From the NCBI RefSeq assembly GCF_001279775.1, contig NZ_LGDG01000042.1:1-23030 (forward strand): a stretch of DNA of 23,030 bases, in the 5' to 3' direction. Shown here one piece after another: positions 14,759-21,064 of this stretch (its first letter is position 1; each line of letters starts with the position of its first letter). Position numbers and translations under genes: made by a program. This DNA comes from Streptomyces sp. MMG1533 (GTDB lineage: Bacteria; Actinomycetota; Actinomycetes; Streptomycetales; Streptomycetaceae). Under the pieces are notes generated by a model. That model was not told the DNA's origin, did not search any database, and saw nothing but the letters and a program-made list of their open reading frames with translations.

Positions 14759-15097
14759 ATGCCGGTTCCGCTGTACGAGGCGAAGGCGGAGTTCTTCCGC
14801 ATGCTCGGGCATCCGGTGCGGATAAGGGTGCTGGAGCTGCTGCAGGACGGTCCGAAGCCGGTGCGTGACCTGCTGGCCGCCATCGAGGTCGAGCCGTCCA
14901 ACCTGTCGCAGCAGTTGGCGGTGCTGCGCCGCTCCGGGATCGTCACCGCCACCCGCACCGGCTCCACCGTGGTGTACGAGCTGGCGGGCGGGGACGTTGC
15001 CGAGTTGCTTGCCGCGGCGCGCCGGATCCTGTCCGTTCTGCTGGCTGATCGTCAGGAGCTGCTGGACGAGTTGCGTGCCACGGAGTCGGCGCGGTGA
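14759..15097 (+). CDS. ArsR-family repressor without cysteines (paralogue 1)
   Basis: A 112-residue winged-helix repressor. MPVPLYEAKAEFFRMLGHPVRIRVLELLQD opens the fold; the recognition helix region is VEPSNLSQQLAVLRRSGIV and the wing is ATRTGSTVVYELA. The C-terminal dimer helix is LLAAARRILSVLLADRQELL. It has no cysteine, so it cannot be a classic thiol-based arsenic or cadmium sensor. The ATG at 14759 is chosen because GAGGAG lies eight bases upstream and the start matches the VPLYQ and APLYQ starts of the two paralogues in the window. ATG 14753 and GTG 14750 are alternatives. Its stop overlaps the next start. It probably represses its own operon through the palindrome at 14507-14522. Confidence 0.87.
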   Translation: MPVPLYEAKAEFFRMLGHPVRIRVLELLQDGPKPVRDLLAAIEVEPSNLSQQLAVLRRSGIVTATRTGSTVVYELAGGDVAELLAAARRILSVLLADRQELLDELRATESAR

Positions 15098-15567
15098 TGG
15101 GCGGGCAGCCGTTCCGGCCGCCGTGGCGCCGAGGCCGGCCCGCGGCGGCGATGGAGCATGTGCCGTCGCCGGTGCGGCGCCACATCGTTTCGGTACCGGT
15201 CGGGCCGGAGGCGGTGCGCAGGGCCCGTGAGGCGGTGGCCGGACGCTTCGCCGAGGTCGGTGTCGCGCCGGGTTCCGCGTTCGCCGACGCGGTGCTCCTG
15301 GTGGTCAGCGAGTTGGTCGTGAATGTGCTGCGGCACGCGCCGCGCTCCTCGGCCGCGGATGTGGGGCTGACGGTCGGGGCGGGCCGGCTGGTCATCAGCG
15401 TCGCGGACGCCGAACCACGTCTGCCCGACTTGGAGCCGGGCGCGACGGGGGCGGGACTGAAGCTGGTGGCCGAACTGGCCGCCGAGTACGACGGCGACGT
15501 CAGCGCGGAACCGGCCATCGACCATGACGGCAAGGTCGTTCTCGTCCGGTTCCGCATGCCGTCGTAG
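15097..15567 (+). CDS. RsbW-like ATP-binding protein (HATPase_c)
   Basis: A 156-residue GHKL ATPase domain of the anti-sigma-factor kinase type. The N-box is VSELVVNVLRHA (Glu and Asn for Mg-ATP), the G1 region is VADAEPRLPDL and the G2 region is GAGLKLVAELA. A Pro/Arg-rich leader of about 25 residues precedes the fold. Such proteins bind or phosphorylate STAS anti-antagonists and sequester sigma factors; many Streptomyces copies have diverged functions. The ATG at 15097 overlaps the arsR TGA, and a GTG at 15094 is also possible. It is cotranscribed with arsR. A second family member is at 17462-17887, beside a STAS protein. Confidence 0.85.
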   Translation: MGGQPFRPPWRRGRPAAAMEHVPSPVRRHIVSVPVGPEAVRRAREAVAGRFAEVGVAPGSAFADAVLLVVSELVVNVLRHAPRSSAADVGLTVGAGRLVISVADAEPRLPDLEPGATGAGLKLVAELAAEYDGDVSAEPAIDHDGKVVLVRFRMPS

Positions 15568-15601
15568 GAACCATGCCTTCGTCGGACAAGGAGACAACGT
15601 G

Positions 15602-15790
15602 GTGACAGACCAGGCATCCAGCGGGCCGGCGGGCGGGCGGAGCGAACGGAAGGTCAAGGACGTCAAGGACCGGGAGTGGCGGATCGAGCGTGGTGTCGCG
15701 ATCCGGGTGGGCTTCTACATCTTCGGCACCCATCTGTTCGCCGGGTTCGTGTGGCTGCTGTTCTACCTGGGCGAGCACGCGCACAAGTGA
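15602..15790 (+). CDS. Small membrane protein resembling DUF6126
   Basis: A 62-residue protein with a Lys/Arg/Asp-rich N-terminal half (RKVKDVKDREWRIERG). One membrane helix lies at about 34-56 (IRVGFYIFGTHLFAGFVWLL), and it ends LGEHAHK. The FYIFGTHLFA...WLLFYLGEHA pattern is one I associate with Streptomyces DUF6126 proteins; this is recall, not a search. AAGGAG at 15588-15593 precedes two adjacent GTG codons (15599 and 15602); the second has the better spacing. It lies 34 bp after the ATPase gene and is the last gene before a terminator, so it is probably part of the ArsR operon. Function unknown. Confidence 0.72.
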   Translation: MTDQASSGPAGGRSERKVKDVKDREWRIERGVAIRVGFYIFGTHLFAGFVWLLFYLGEHAHK

Positions 15791-15854
15791 CCGGGAAGCG
15801 TGAAGCAGGGCCGTTCATCTCCGGACGACCGGAGTTGCGGCACTCGGGGGTGAA

Positions 15855-15908
15855 GGCGGCCGCCTCCCGATGCCGCAGAGCGCTGTCAACTCCCGGGAGA
15901 CGGCCGCC
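15855..15908. terminator. Bidirectional terminator between convergent genes
   Basis: GGCGGCCGCCTCCCG (15855-15869) pairs with CGGGAGACGGCCGCC (15894-15908) with one non-Watson-Crick position and a 24-base loop. It separates the plus-strand ArsR module from the minus-strand arsR gene at 15924-16274. Confidence 0.72.
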
Positions 15909-15923
15909 GATTGAGGGCCGTCG

Positions 15924-16274
15924 TTATGACGGAGGTTTCGCCTGTGTCTGGGCGGCCTGCAGATCGGCGAGCAGTTCGGCCTGCCCGGCCAGCACGCCGG
16001 ACAGGATGGTGCGGGCGACCCTGAGCAGCTCGGCGATCTGCGGGCTGGTCAGCGAGTAGTACACGGTGGAGCCCTCTTTGCGGGTCACCACCAGGTTCGC
16101 CCGGCGCAGCACCGCCAGCTGCTGTGACAGATGCGCCGGCTCGATCCCCACCTCGGGCAGCATCTCCGCCACCGCGTGCTCGCGCTCGCTCAGCAGCTCG
16201 AGGACCCGGATGCGGGCCGGGTGGCCGAGCGTCTTGAAGAACTCGGCCTTCAGTTGGTACAGCGGGGCAGTCAT
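15924..16274 (-). CDS. ArsR-family repressor without cysteines (paralogue 3)
   Basis: A 116-residue winged-helix protein: MTAPLYQLKAEFFKTLGHPARIRVLELLSE, HTH segment IEPAHLSQQLAVLRRANLV, wing TRKEGSTVYYSLT and dimer helix LLRVARTILSGVLAGQAELL. It contains no cysteine. It clearly shares descent with the other two ArsR proteins in the window but is the most diverged. The ATG at 16274 has GGGAGGGAA upstream. The gene is divergent from the zinc-ribbon gene, and the 16-bp palindrome at 16446-16461 in the shared region is the likely operator for both. Confidence 0.87.
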   Translation of the reverse strand: MTAPLYQLKAEFFKTLGHPARIRVLELLSEREHAVAEMLPEVGIEPAHLSQQLAVLRRANLVVTRKEGSTVYYSLTSPQIAELLRVARTILSGVLAGQAELLADLQAAQTQAKPPS

Positions 16275-16445
16275 CGTGCCGTTCCCTCCCCGGCGGAGCA
16301 GTACGGCCGTATCGGCCGGTCCTCGGCGCATCGCATCCACCCACTCGTCACACACATGCGGCCCATCCTCGCGTGTGGCAGCGGCCAAGCCGAATCCGCA
16401 CACGGGAACCGAGCCGCCCGCGATCGGCGATTACGACCTAGGCAA

Positions 16446-16461
16446 TTGCTAAGATTAGCAA
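16446..16461. promoter_or_regulatory. ArsR-type operator between divergent genes
   Basis: TTGCTAA-GA-TTAGCAA is a perfect 7-2-7 inverted repeat in an AT-rich island of otherwise GC-rich DNA. It lies 28 bp before the zinc-ribbon start codon and about 170 bp before the arsR start. Confidence 0.7.
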
Positions 16462-16489
16462 GTCCATATGTTCTGTGAGGGAGGCTTGC

Positions 16490-16675
16490 GTGAGAATCAT
16501 TCCACTGCGTGGCGCGGGTGTCGTCTGGTTCAAGTGCCCGGCCTGCCGCCTGAAGTGCCGCCCCACCGCCGTCGGCGCGGACGGCTGGTGCCCGCGGTGC
16601 GGACACTCGCGCATGCTCAAACTTTCCTTCGGCGGCCGGGCCGTGGCGTCGGCGTCGGACGGCGACCGGAGCTGA
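16490..16675 (+). CDS. Small zinc-ribbon protein
   Basis: A 61-residue protein with two CxxC knuckles, Cys16/Cys19 (KCPACR) and Cys34/Cys37 (WCPRCGHS), separated by 14 residues. This is the standard spacing of a zinc ribbon that could bind zinc and nucleic acid or a protein partner. The GTG at 16490 is preferred because AGGGAGG stands five bases upstream; a GTG at 16475 is in frame but overlaps that region. It lies immediately behind the ArsR operator and is divergent from the repressor gene, so it is the likely regulated target. No further function can be read. Confidence 0.65.
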   Translation: MRIIPLRGAGVVWFKCPACRLKCRPTAVGADGWCPRCGHSRMLKLSFGGRAVASASDGDRS

Positions 16676-16716
16676 CCGGCACACGGCACACAGATCCGCA
16701 GCAGGGGCGTGGGGCC

Positions 16717-17001
16717 ATGGAGGCCTCACCGCCGGGCATGCGGGTGGTGGAGGGCACTGCCGATCTCACCTTCGCGGTCGCCGCCCGTGTCTCCGGACGG
16801 GAGCCGGCCGCGACCGGCTTCGCCGAGGACGGGACCACCGCCACGGAGGAGGACAGCCACTGCCACGGAGGAGGGCATCTGCACCGTCAGGACATCTGCA
16901 CCGTCGTAGCCGTGAGGGATCCGGAAACCGTTGTAGCCGTGAGGGATCCCGAAACCGTCGTAGCCGTAAGGGATCCCGACGGCGCACTCGCCCGCCACTG
17001 A
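16717..17001 (+). CDS. Hypothetical protein with C-terminal 9-residue repeats
   Basis: A possible 94-residue protein. The first half (RVVEGTADLTFAVAARVSGR, then a Thr/Glu-rich stretch) has G/C-rich third positions as expected of coding DNA. A His/Cys cluster (HCHGGGHLHRQDIC) follows, then VVAVRDPET repeated about three times. The upstream GGGG-rich region is only a weak ribosome-binding site. No family is recognised. The repeat DNA could equally be noncoding. It ends 11 bp before the stop of the convergent STAS gene. Confidence 0.3.
   Translation: MEASPPGMRVVEGTADLTFAVAARVSGREPAATGFAEDGTTATEEDSHCHGGGHLHRQDICTVVAVRDPETVVAVRDPETVVAVRDPDGALARH
16903..16980. repeat. 27-bp tandem repeat, nearly three units
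   Basis: Units GTCGTAGCCGTGAGGGATCC... begin at 16903, 16930 and 16957, the last ending after 24 bases. Differences between units are single bases. Just upstream, CATCTGCACCGTC is repeated twice. Each unit is a multiple of three, so a reading frame would be kept. Confidence 0.88.
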
Positions 17002-17012
17002 AACCGGCGGGC

Positions 17013-17426
17013 TCACCCGTCCGAGCCGTCTCCGGCCCGCCACCCAGTCGTGCGCCACTCGTGGCGGCCCTCCGGCGGCTCGCCGTGCCGCGTCTCGTGT
17101 GCCGCGAGTGCGCCAGGCAGGTCGGCATGCACGGGGATGGGCGGGCAGTCCCCGCCGGGGACGAGGGATCCGTCCGCAGGGATCGCGGCCAGTTCCAGTC
17201 CGCGGCCCGCTTCGACAAGACGCCGCGCGGCGTCAGTGATCGCCAACTGCCCCTGGGCCGACCAGCCGCGCAGTCCGGTCAGGTCGACGATGACCGGACC
17301 GGTCCCGCGTCCCACCACCCAGCCGACAGCACCCGCGAAGCGGTGAACGGCGTCCGGGCCCAGGAATCCGGCCACGGACAGGATGCCGAGGTCCTGCTCG
17401 ACGGTGTAGCGCCACTCGATGGTCAT
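17013..17426 (-). CDS. STAS-domain protein (anti-anti-sigma factor-like)
   Basis: A 137-residue protein with one STAS fold at about residues 3-110. The conserved strand and phosphorylation loop are PVIVDLTGLRGWSAQG, in which Ser56 sits where SpoIIAA/RsbV proteins are phosphorylated. The usual DSSG is replaced by WSAQG, so phosphorylation is plausible but not assured. The C-terminus is Arg/Gly-rich. The ATG at 17426 has AAGGAAG upstream. It is the last gene of the minus-strand operon, 35 bp behind the RsbW-like ATPase. That is the standard antagonist/kinase pairing of a partner-switching module. No sigma factor is present in the window. Confidence 0.78.
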   Translation of the reverse strand: MTIEWRYTVEQDLGILSVAGFLGPDAVHRFAGAVGWVVGRGTGPVIVDLTGLRGWSAQGQLAITDAARRLVEAGRGLELAAIPADGSLVPGGDCPPIPVHADLPGALAAHETRHGEPPEGRHEWRTTGWRAGDGSDG

Positions 17427-17461
17427 GATCGTCAACTTCCTTGCGCGGTCAGCCTGTTCGG

Positions 17462-17887
17462 TCAGAGTGGGAGGGTGATCCAGATGCTCTTGCCCTTGGC
17501 GTCGGCGTCGGCCCGGACCACCGCGGTGCCGCCCAGGGCGAGGGTGAGCTCCATGACGGTGGCCAGACCATCCGTCCCGGTGCCGGTGACCAACGCGTTC
17601 AACGGGGGCTGATAGGGGTGGCGGTCGTGCACGGCGAAGGCAAGGCAGTCCTCGCTCGCCGCGTAGATGACGGTCACCTGCGGGGAGAGCACCGCAGCGT
17701 GCCGGACGCTGTTGGTGACCAGCTCGCCGAGGATCAGCAGGGCCGGACCGACGGCCGGATGGCGCGGACTTATGCCCCACTCGGCCAGGGTCTGCTCCGC
17801 GGTCTCCCGGGCCGTCCGGACCGCGGACGGCATCGCGGGCAGCGTCAGCACATGCCGGTGAGGCAGGGCTTCGAGCCGGGTACTCAT
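17462..17887 (-). CDS. RsbW-like ATP-binding protein (HATPase_c)
   Basis: A 141-residue GHKL domain: N-box LGELVTNSVRHA, G1 region VHDRHPYQPPLN and G2 region GTDGLATVMELT, ending KGKSIWITLPL. The fold begins within about 12 residues of the start (LPHRHVLTLPAMPSAVRTAR). It is the usual anti-sigma kinase type of Streptomyces. The ATG at 17887 overlaps the stop of the upstream gene by one base (TGATGA), so translation is coupled. The downstream STAS gene is the expected substrate or antagonist. It is distinct in sequence from the copy at 15097-15567. Confidence 0.87.
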   Translation of the reverse strand: MSTRLEALPHRHVLTLPAMPSAVRTARETAEQTLAEWGISPRHPAVGPALLILGELVTNSVRHAAVLSPQVTVIYAASEDCLAFAVHDRHPYQPPLNALVTGTGTDGLATVMELTLALGGTAVVRADADAKGKSIWITLPL

Positions 17888-18255
17888 CACGCCTCCGCAC
17901 GGGTGAGGCGGAATCCGCTCACCGTCTTGGGCCGGAGGCACGTCAGCGGGTCGTGGCGCCCATGGGCCCAGCCTGCGAGGGTGCGTTGGATCGAGGCATC
18001 TCCCATGCCCTTGAAACAATGGGGGAGGGCGGCCTCCTGGGGACCGGTAATCACGTCGACCGCGGGGGCCGCGGCGGTCGGGGCGGGCGTGCGCACCACC
18101 GGCCGCCCGAACTCCCGTGTGTACCTGCCGGGCCGGACGACGGTCAGGTCCCGCTGCGCGTACACCAGCCGCCCCGGCGTGCCGACCTCCAGCAGACACA
18201 AGGACTCGGCTCCGGAGAACTCGACCATGCGCAGGGGTGCGGGCGGAGCGCTCAT
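17887..18255 (-). CDS. Truncated PNPOx-like protein with unrelated C-terminus
   Basis: A 122-residue frame. Residues about 9-42 (RMVEFSGAESLCLLEVGTPG, then RLVYAQRDLTVVRP) match the start of the flavin/pyridoxamine-oxidase-like protein at 22132-22554. The core strands that hold the cofactor (FEADEF...GWSVVVTG in the intact copy) are missing. The rest is a Pro/Ala/Thr-rich region and a C-terminal segment FKGMGDASIQRTLAGWAHGR I do not recognise. Both ends overlap neighbours: its ATG overlaps the SulP stop and its TGA overlaps the ATPase start. The frame may be kept for translational coupling although the protein is probably not an active oxidase. It may be a decaying gene. Confidence 0.6.
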   Translation of the reverse strand: MSAPPAPLRMVEFSGAESLCLLEVGTPGRLVYAQRDLTVVRPGRYTREFGRPVVRTPAPTAAAPAVDVITGPQEAALPHCFKGMGDASIQRTLAGWAHGRHDPLTCLRPKTVSGFRLTRAEA

Positions 18256-19985
18256 CCGACGGTTTCCTCTGTTTCCTCGCTGACGGGCCGGGACGTCTGG
18301 GCGGGCACAGCCGGCAGGACGCCGGCGCACTCCAGGTAGAGGTGCGCGCCCTGGATCGCCTCCGGCGTGGTGGCGTACTCGCGCCCTTCCTGACGCAGCA
18401 GCTCCAACGCGCCGACCGAGTCCAGGACCTGGCGCTGGCCGGGACGGATCCCGGAGGTCATGACGACGATGCCGCGCCGGTCGAGCTTCTCCACCACGTC
18501 CTTCAGGACCAGGGCGCCGGTGGCGTCGATGGTCGTCACGCGGGACATGCGCAGGATGACGACGCGTACGTCGGCGACCTCGGCCAGCTCCAGCAGGAAC
18601 CGGTGGGCGGCGGCAAAGAACAGCGGCCCGTCGATGCGGTAGGCGACGATGTGCTCGGCGAGCAGCGCATGTTCCTCCACGCTGTGGTCCCCACGGTCGA
18701 GGGGGACCTGGTCCAGACGGACCTCCTTCGCCACCGCGCGCAGAGCGAGCGCGCCCGCGACCACCAGGCCGATGATCACGGCGTACACCAGGTCGAGGGC
18801 CAGGGTCGCGACGGCGGTGAGGACGAGGATCAGGGCGTCCGAGCGGGTGGCCTTGGCCATGGCCCGGAGCGAGCCGACCTCGACCATGCGGATCGCCGTG
18901 GCCAGGAGCACGCCCGCGAGCGCGGCGAGCGGGATTTTGGAGACGAGGGGCGCGGCCGCGAAGACGATCGCCGCGAGGACCGCGGCGTGGGTGAGGGACG
19001 CCAGCCGGGAGCAGGCGCCGCCACGGACGTTGACAGCGGTGCGGGCGATCGCGCCGGTCGCGGGGACGCCCCCGAACAGCGGGGCGGCGATGTTGGCCAG
19101 GCCCTGACCGAACAGTTCACGGTCCGGGTCGTGCTTCTGGCCGACCGACATGCCGTCGGCGACCGAGGCCGACAGCAGTGACTCCAGGGCGGCCAGCGCC
19201 GCCACCGCGACCGCCGGGGCGAGCAGGGAGCCGAGTGCCCCCGGGTCCAGGAACGACAGGGAAGGTGCGGGCAGTCCGGACGGCAGCTCGCCGATCGGCT
19301 TTGCCGCGTCGAGGCCGGCCACCTGCGCCACGAGGGTGGCCGCGATCACCGCGAGGATGGAGAAGGGGATCGTGGGCCGCAGACGAGCGCCGATCAGCAT
19401 GACGGCGGCGACGGCCAGGGCGACGGCGACGGCGGTCCAGTTCGGGTGCTTCGCGAACTCCGCCAGGGCGCGCCAGGTCACCACGAGGACGCGGTCGCCC
19501 TCGGGCTTGGGCACCCCCAGGGCGTTCGGGATCTGCTGCAGACCGATCACGCAGGCGATGCCGAGCGTGAAGCCCTCCACCACCGGCGCGGGCACGTACT
19601 GCATGTACTTGCCGGCCCTGAGCAGGGCGAGCGCGACGAGCATCCCGCCCGCCATCAGTCCCACGGTGAGCACCCCGGCCGGCCCGTGCCGGGCGACGAT
19701 CGGCACGAGGACGACGGTCATCGCGCCCGTCGGCCCCGACACCTGCAGATTCGAACCGCCGAACACCGCGGCCAGCGCACCGGCGATGACCGCGGTCGCC
19801 AGCCCGGCCTCGGCGCCGAGGCCGGAGGAGACGCCGAAGCCGAGCGCGAGCGGCAGCGCCACGATCGCCACGGTGAGGCCGGCCAGGAGATCCCGGCGCG
19901 GGTCACGGCGTATCTCCGCCAGATCGGTACGGCCCGGCAGCAGCGGGGTGAGCTGGGCCCGGACTCGGCGGAACGAGATCCTCAT
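18252..19985 (-). CDS. SulP-family anion transporter with C-terminal STAS domain
   Basis: A 577-residue SulP (SLC26) protein. An N-terminal cytoplasmic segment leads into about 11-14 membrane helices between residues 30 and 420, for example GLTVAIVALPLALGFGVSSG, the VSGPTGAMTVVLVPI signature loop and FTLGIACVIGLQ. A STAS domain covers about 450-555 (VVILRMSRVTTIDATGALVL). Members move sulfate, bicarbonate or other anions; the substrate cannot be assigned. The ATG at 19985 overlaps the arsR stop as ATGA, and the stop overlaps the next gene the same way, so it is the second gene of a tightly coupled ArsR operon. No carbonic anhydrase is adjacent. Confidence 0.92.
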   Translation of the reverse strand: MRISFRRVRAQLTPLLPGRTDLAEIRRDPRRDLLAGLTVAIVALPLALGFGVSSGLGAEAGLATAVIAGALAAVFGGSNLQVSGPTGAMTVVLVPIVARHGPAGVLTVGLMAGGMLVALALLRAGKYMQYVPAPVVEGFTLGIACVIGLQQIPNALGVPKPEGDRVLVVTWRALAEFAKHPNWTAVAVALAVAAVMLIGARLRPTIPFSILAVIAATLVAQVAGLDAAKPIGELPSGLPAPSLSFLDPGALGSLLAPAVAVAALAALESLLSASVADGMSVGQKHDPDRELFGQGLANIAAPLFGGVPATGAIARTAVNVRGGACSRLASLTHAAVLAAIVFAAAPLVSKIPLAALAGVLLATAIRMVEVGSLRAMAKATRSDALILVLTAVATLALDLVYAVIIGLVVAGALALRAVAKEVRLDQVPLDRGDHSVEEHALLAEHIVAYRIDGPLFFAAAHRFLLELAEVADVRVVILRMSRVTTIDATGALVLKDVVEKLDRRGIVVMTSGIRPGQRQVLDSVGALELLRQEGREYATTPEAIQGAHLYLECAGVLPAVPAQTSRPVSEETEETVG

Positions 19986-20323
19986 GGCGTGGTGACCTCG
20001 GTCTCCCGCAGCTCGGCCAGCAGCTCGTTCCGCCCGGCCAGCATCTCGGTCAGGATCCGGCGAGCGGCCTTCATCAGGTCGGCGACGTCTCCGCCGGCCA
20101 GCTCGTAGACGACGGTCGAGCCCTCCCGCGTCGACGTGACGATGCCCGGCCGGCGCAACATCGCCAGCTGCTGCGACAGGCTGGAGGGCTCGACCTCGAT
20201 CGCGGCCAGCAGCTCCCGCACCGACATCGGCCCGTCCTGCAGCAGCTCCAGTACGCGTATCCGTACGGGATGCCCCAGCATCCGGAAGAACTCGGCCTTG
20301 GCCTGGTACAGCGGAACGGACAC
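19982..20323 (-). CDS. ArsR-family repressor without cysteines (paralogue 2)
   Basis: A 113-residue winged-helix repressor close to the one at 14759-15097: VSVPLYQAKAEFFRMLGHPV, HTH VEPSSLSQQLAMLRRPGIV, wing STREGSTVVYELAGGDVADL and dimer helix AARRILTEMLAGRNELL. From the GTG at 20323 it has no cysteine. GAGGGG stands just upstream of that GTG, and the start aligns with both paralogues; longer in-frame starts add an unconserved leader. It is the first gene of the SulP/ATPase/STAS operon and probably autoregulates through the palindrome at 20415-20436. Confidence 0.88.
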   Translation of the reverse strand: MSVPLYQAKAEFFRMLGHPVRIRVLELLQDGPMSVRELLAAIEVEPSSLSQQLAMLRRPGIVTSTREGSTVVYELAGGDVADLMKAARRILTEMLAGRNELLAELRETEVTTP

Positions 20324-20414
20324 GACCCCTCGGCTTCCCCGACAGTGCCCCACCCGGGGCGAGCGAACGCTGTACCCACGGCTACCTGCGTGCACAGTAA
20401 ACACAGCATCTAAC

Positions 20415-20436
20415 GAATTGCTAAATTTTGCAATTC
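20415..20436. promoter_or_regulatory. ArsR-type operator upstream of the arsR-sulP operon
   Basis: GAATTGC (20415-20421) and GCAATTC (20430-20436) are a perfect inverted repeat. Inside, TTGCTAA-AT-TTTGCAA (20418-20433) has the same 7-2-7 layout as the other two ArsR operators. It lies about 95 bp before the arsR GTG, in a short AT-rich island. Confidence 0.72.
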
Positions 20437-20483
20437 AGCATCAGGTTGCTGCCGGGCCGCCCCGGCGGGTGGGGGGGGGCGGG

Positions 20484-20840
20484 TCAGCCCTTCTTGACCA
20501 CGCTCGACTTGAGCTGCATCGCCCCGAAACCGTCGATCTTGCAGTCGATGTCGTGACCGTCGACCCCGTCGACCAGCCGGATGTTGCGCACCTTGGTACC
20601 GGCCTTGATCCCCGACGGGCTCCCCTTCACCTTGAGCGCCTTCACGACGACCACGGTGTCGCCGTCCCGCAGCACGTTGCCGACGGAGTCCTTGACGACT
20701 CGCTCCGCTGCGACGCCGGAATCCGTGCCGCTCTCGGCGGGCACCCATTCGTGCCCGCACTCCGGGCACACCACCAAGGCGTTCATCTCGTAGGTGTACT
20801 CACACGAGCACTTCGGACAGGGAGGAAGATTCTCGATCAT
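20484..20840 (-). CDS. PhnA/YjdM-like zinc-ribbon protein
   Basis: A 118-residue protein. The N-terminal zinc ribbon uses Cys8/Cys11 (PPCPKC) and Cys25/Cys28 ([10 protein letters not shown]). The C-terminal domain at about 50-115 has [36 protein letters not shown] and [16 protein letters not shown]. This is the full arrangement of PhnA (YjdM) proteins, at about the usual length of 110-115. Despite the name, a direct role in phosphonate use is not established. The ATG at 20840 has only a weak GGCGGG upstream. A 23-bp tandem duplication lies 75-120 bp before the start. Confidence 0.9.
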   Translation of the reverse strand: MIENLPPCPKCSCEYTYEMNALVVCPECGHEWVPAESGTDSGVAAERVVKDSVGNVLRDGDTVVVVKALKVKGSPSGIKAGTKVRNIRLVDGVDGHDIDCKIDGFGAMQLKSSVVKKG

Positions 20841-20914
20841 CCCGCCAGCGTATCCGGCCCGCCCCACGCCCCCAGGGCGGGCAGCAGTGCGCCGGGCGAG
20901 GGTGCGGCAACGAG

Positions 20915-20960
20915 CGCGCTCCCTCGGTACGGCAGTACGCGCTCCCTCGGTACGGCAGTA
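20915..20960. repeat. Perfect 23-bp tandem duplication
   Basis: CGCGCTCCCTCGGTACGGCA + GTA occurs at 20915-20937 and again, identically, at 20938-20960. It lies in the 224-bp gap between the PhnA-like gene and the Rv1733c-like gene, 75-120 bp before the PhnA-like start. It may be a recent slippage duplication or a doubled regulatory site. Confidence 0.9.
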
Positions 20961-21064
20961 AGAGAGCGGGCGGAGCGTGCGCTGCCCCGCTCGTCCCGGG
21001 AGCCGACGGCAAGCGCTCCGGGACACCGGTCAGCGGCGTGTCCACCCGCCTCCCGCCCGGTGTC

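Noticed and set aside
15097..17887. Histidine kinase partners for the response regulator
   Set aside because: The two ATPase-fold proteins are isolated RsbW-type domains of 141-156 residues, without a dimerisation/phosphoacceptor His segment or sensor domain.
14759..20323. Arsenic or heavy-metal resistance locus suggested by three ArsR genes
   Set aside because: All three proteins lack cysteine. There is no arsenite pump, arsenate reductase, P-type ATPase or cation-efflux gene in the window.
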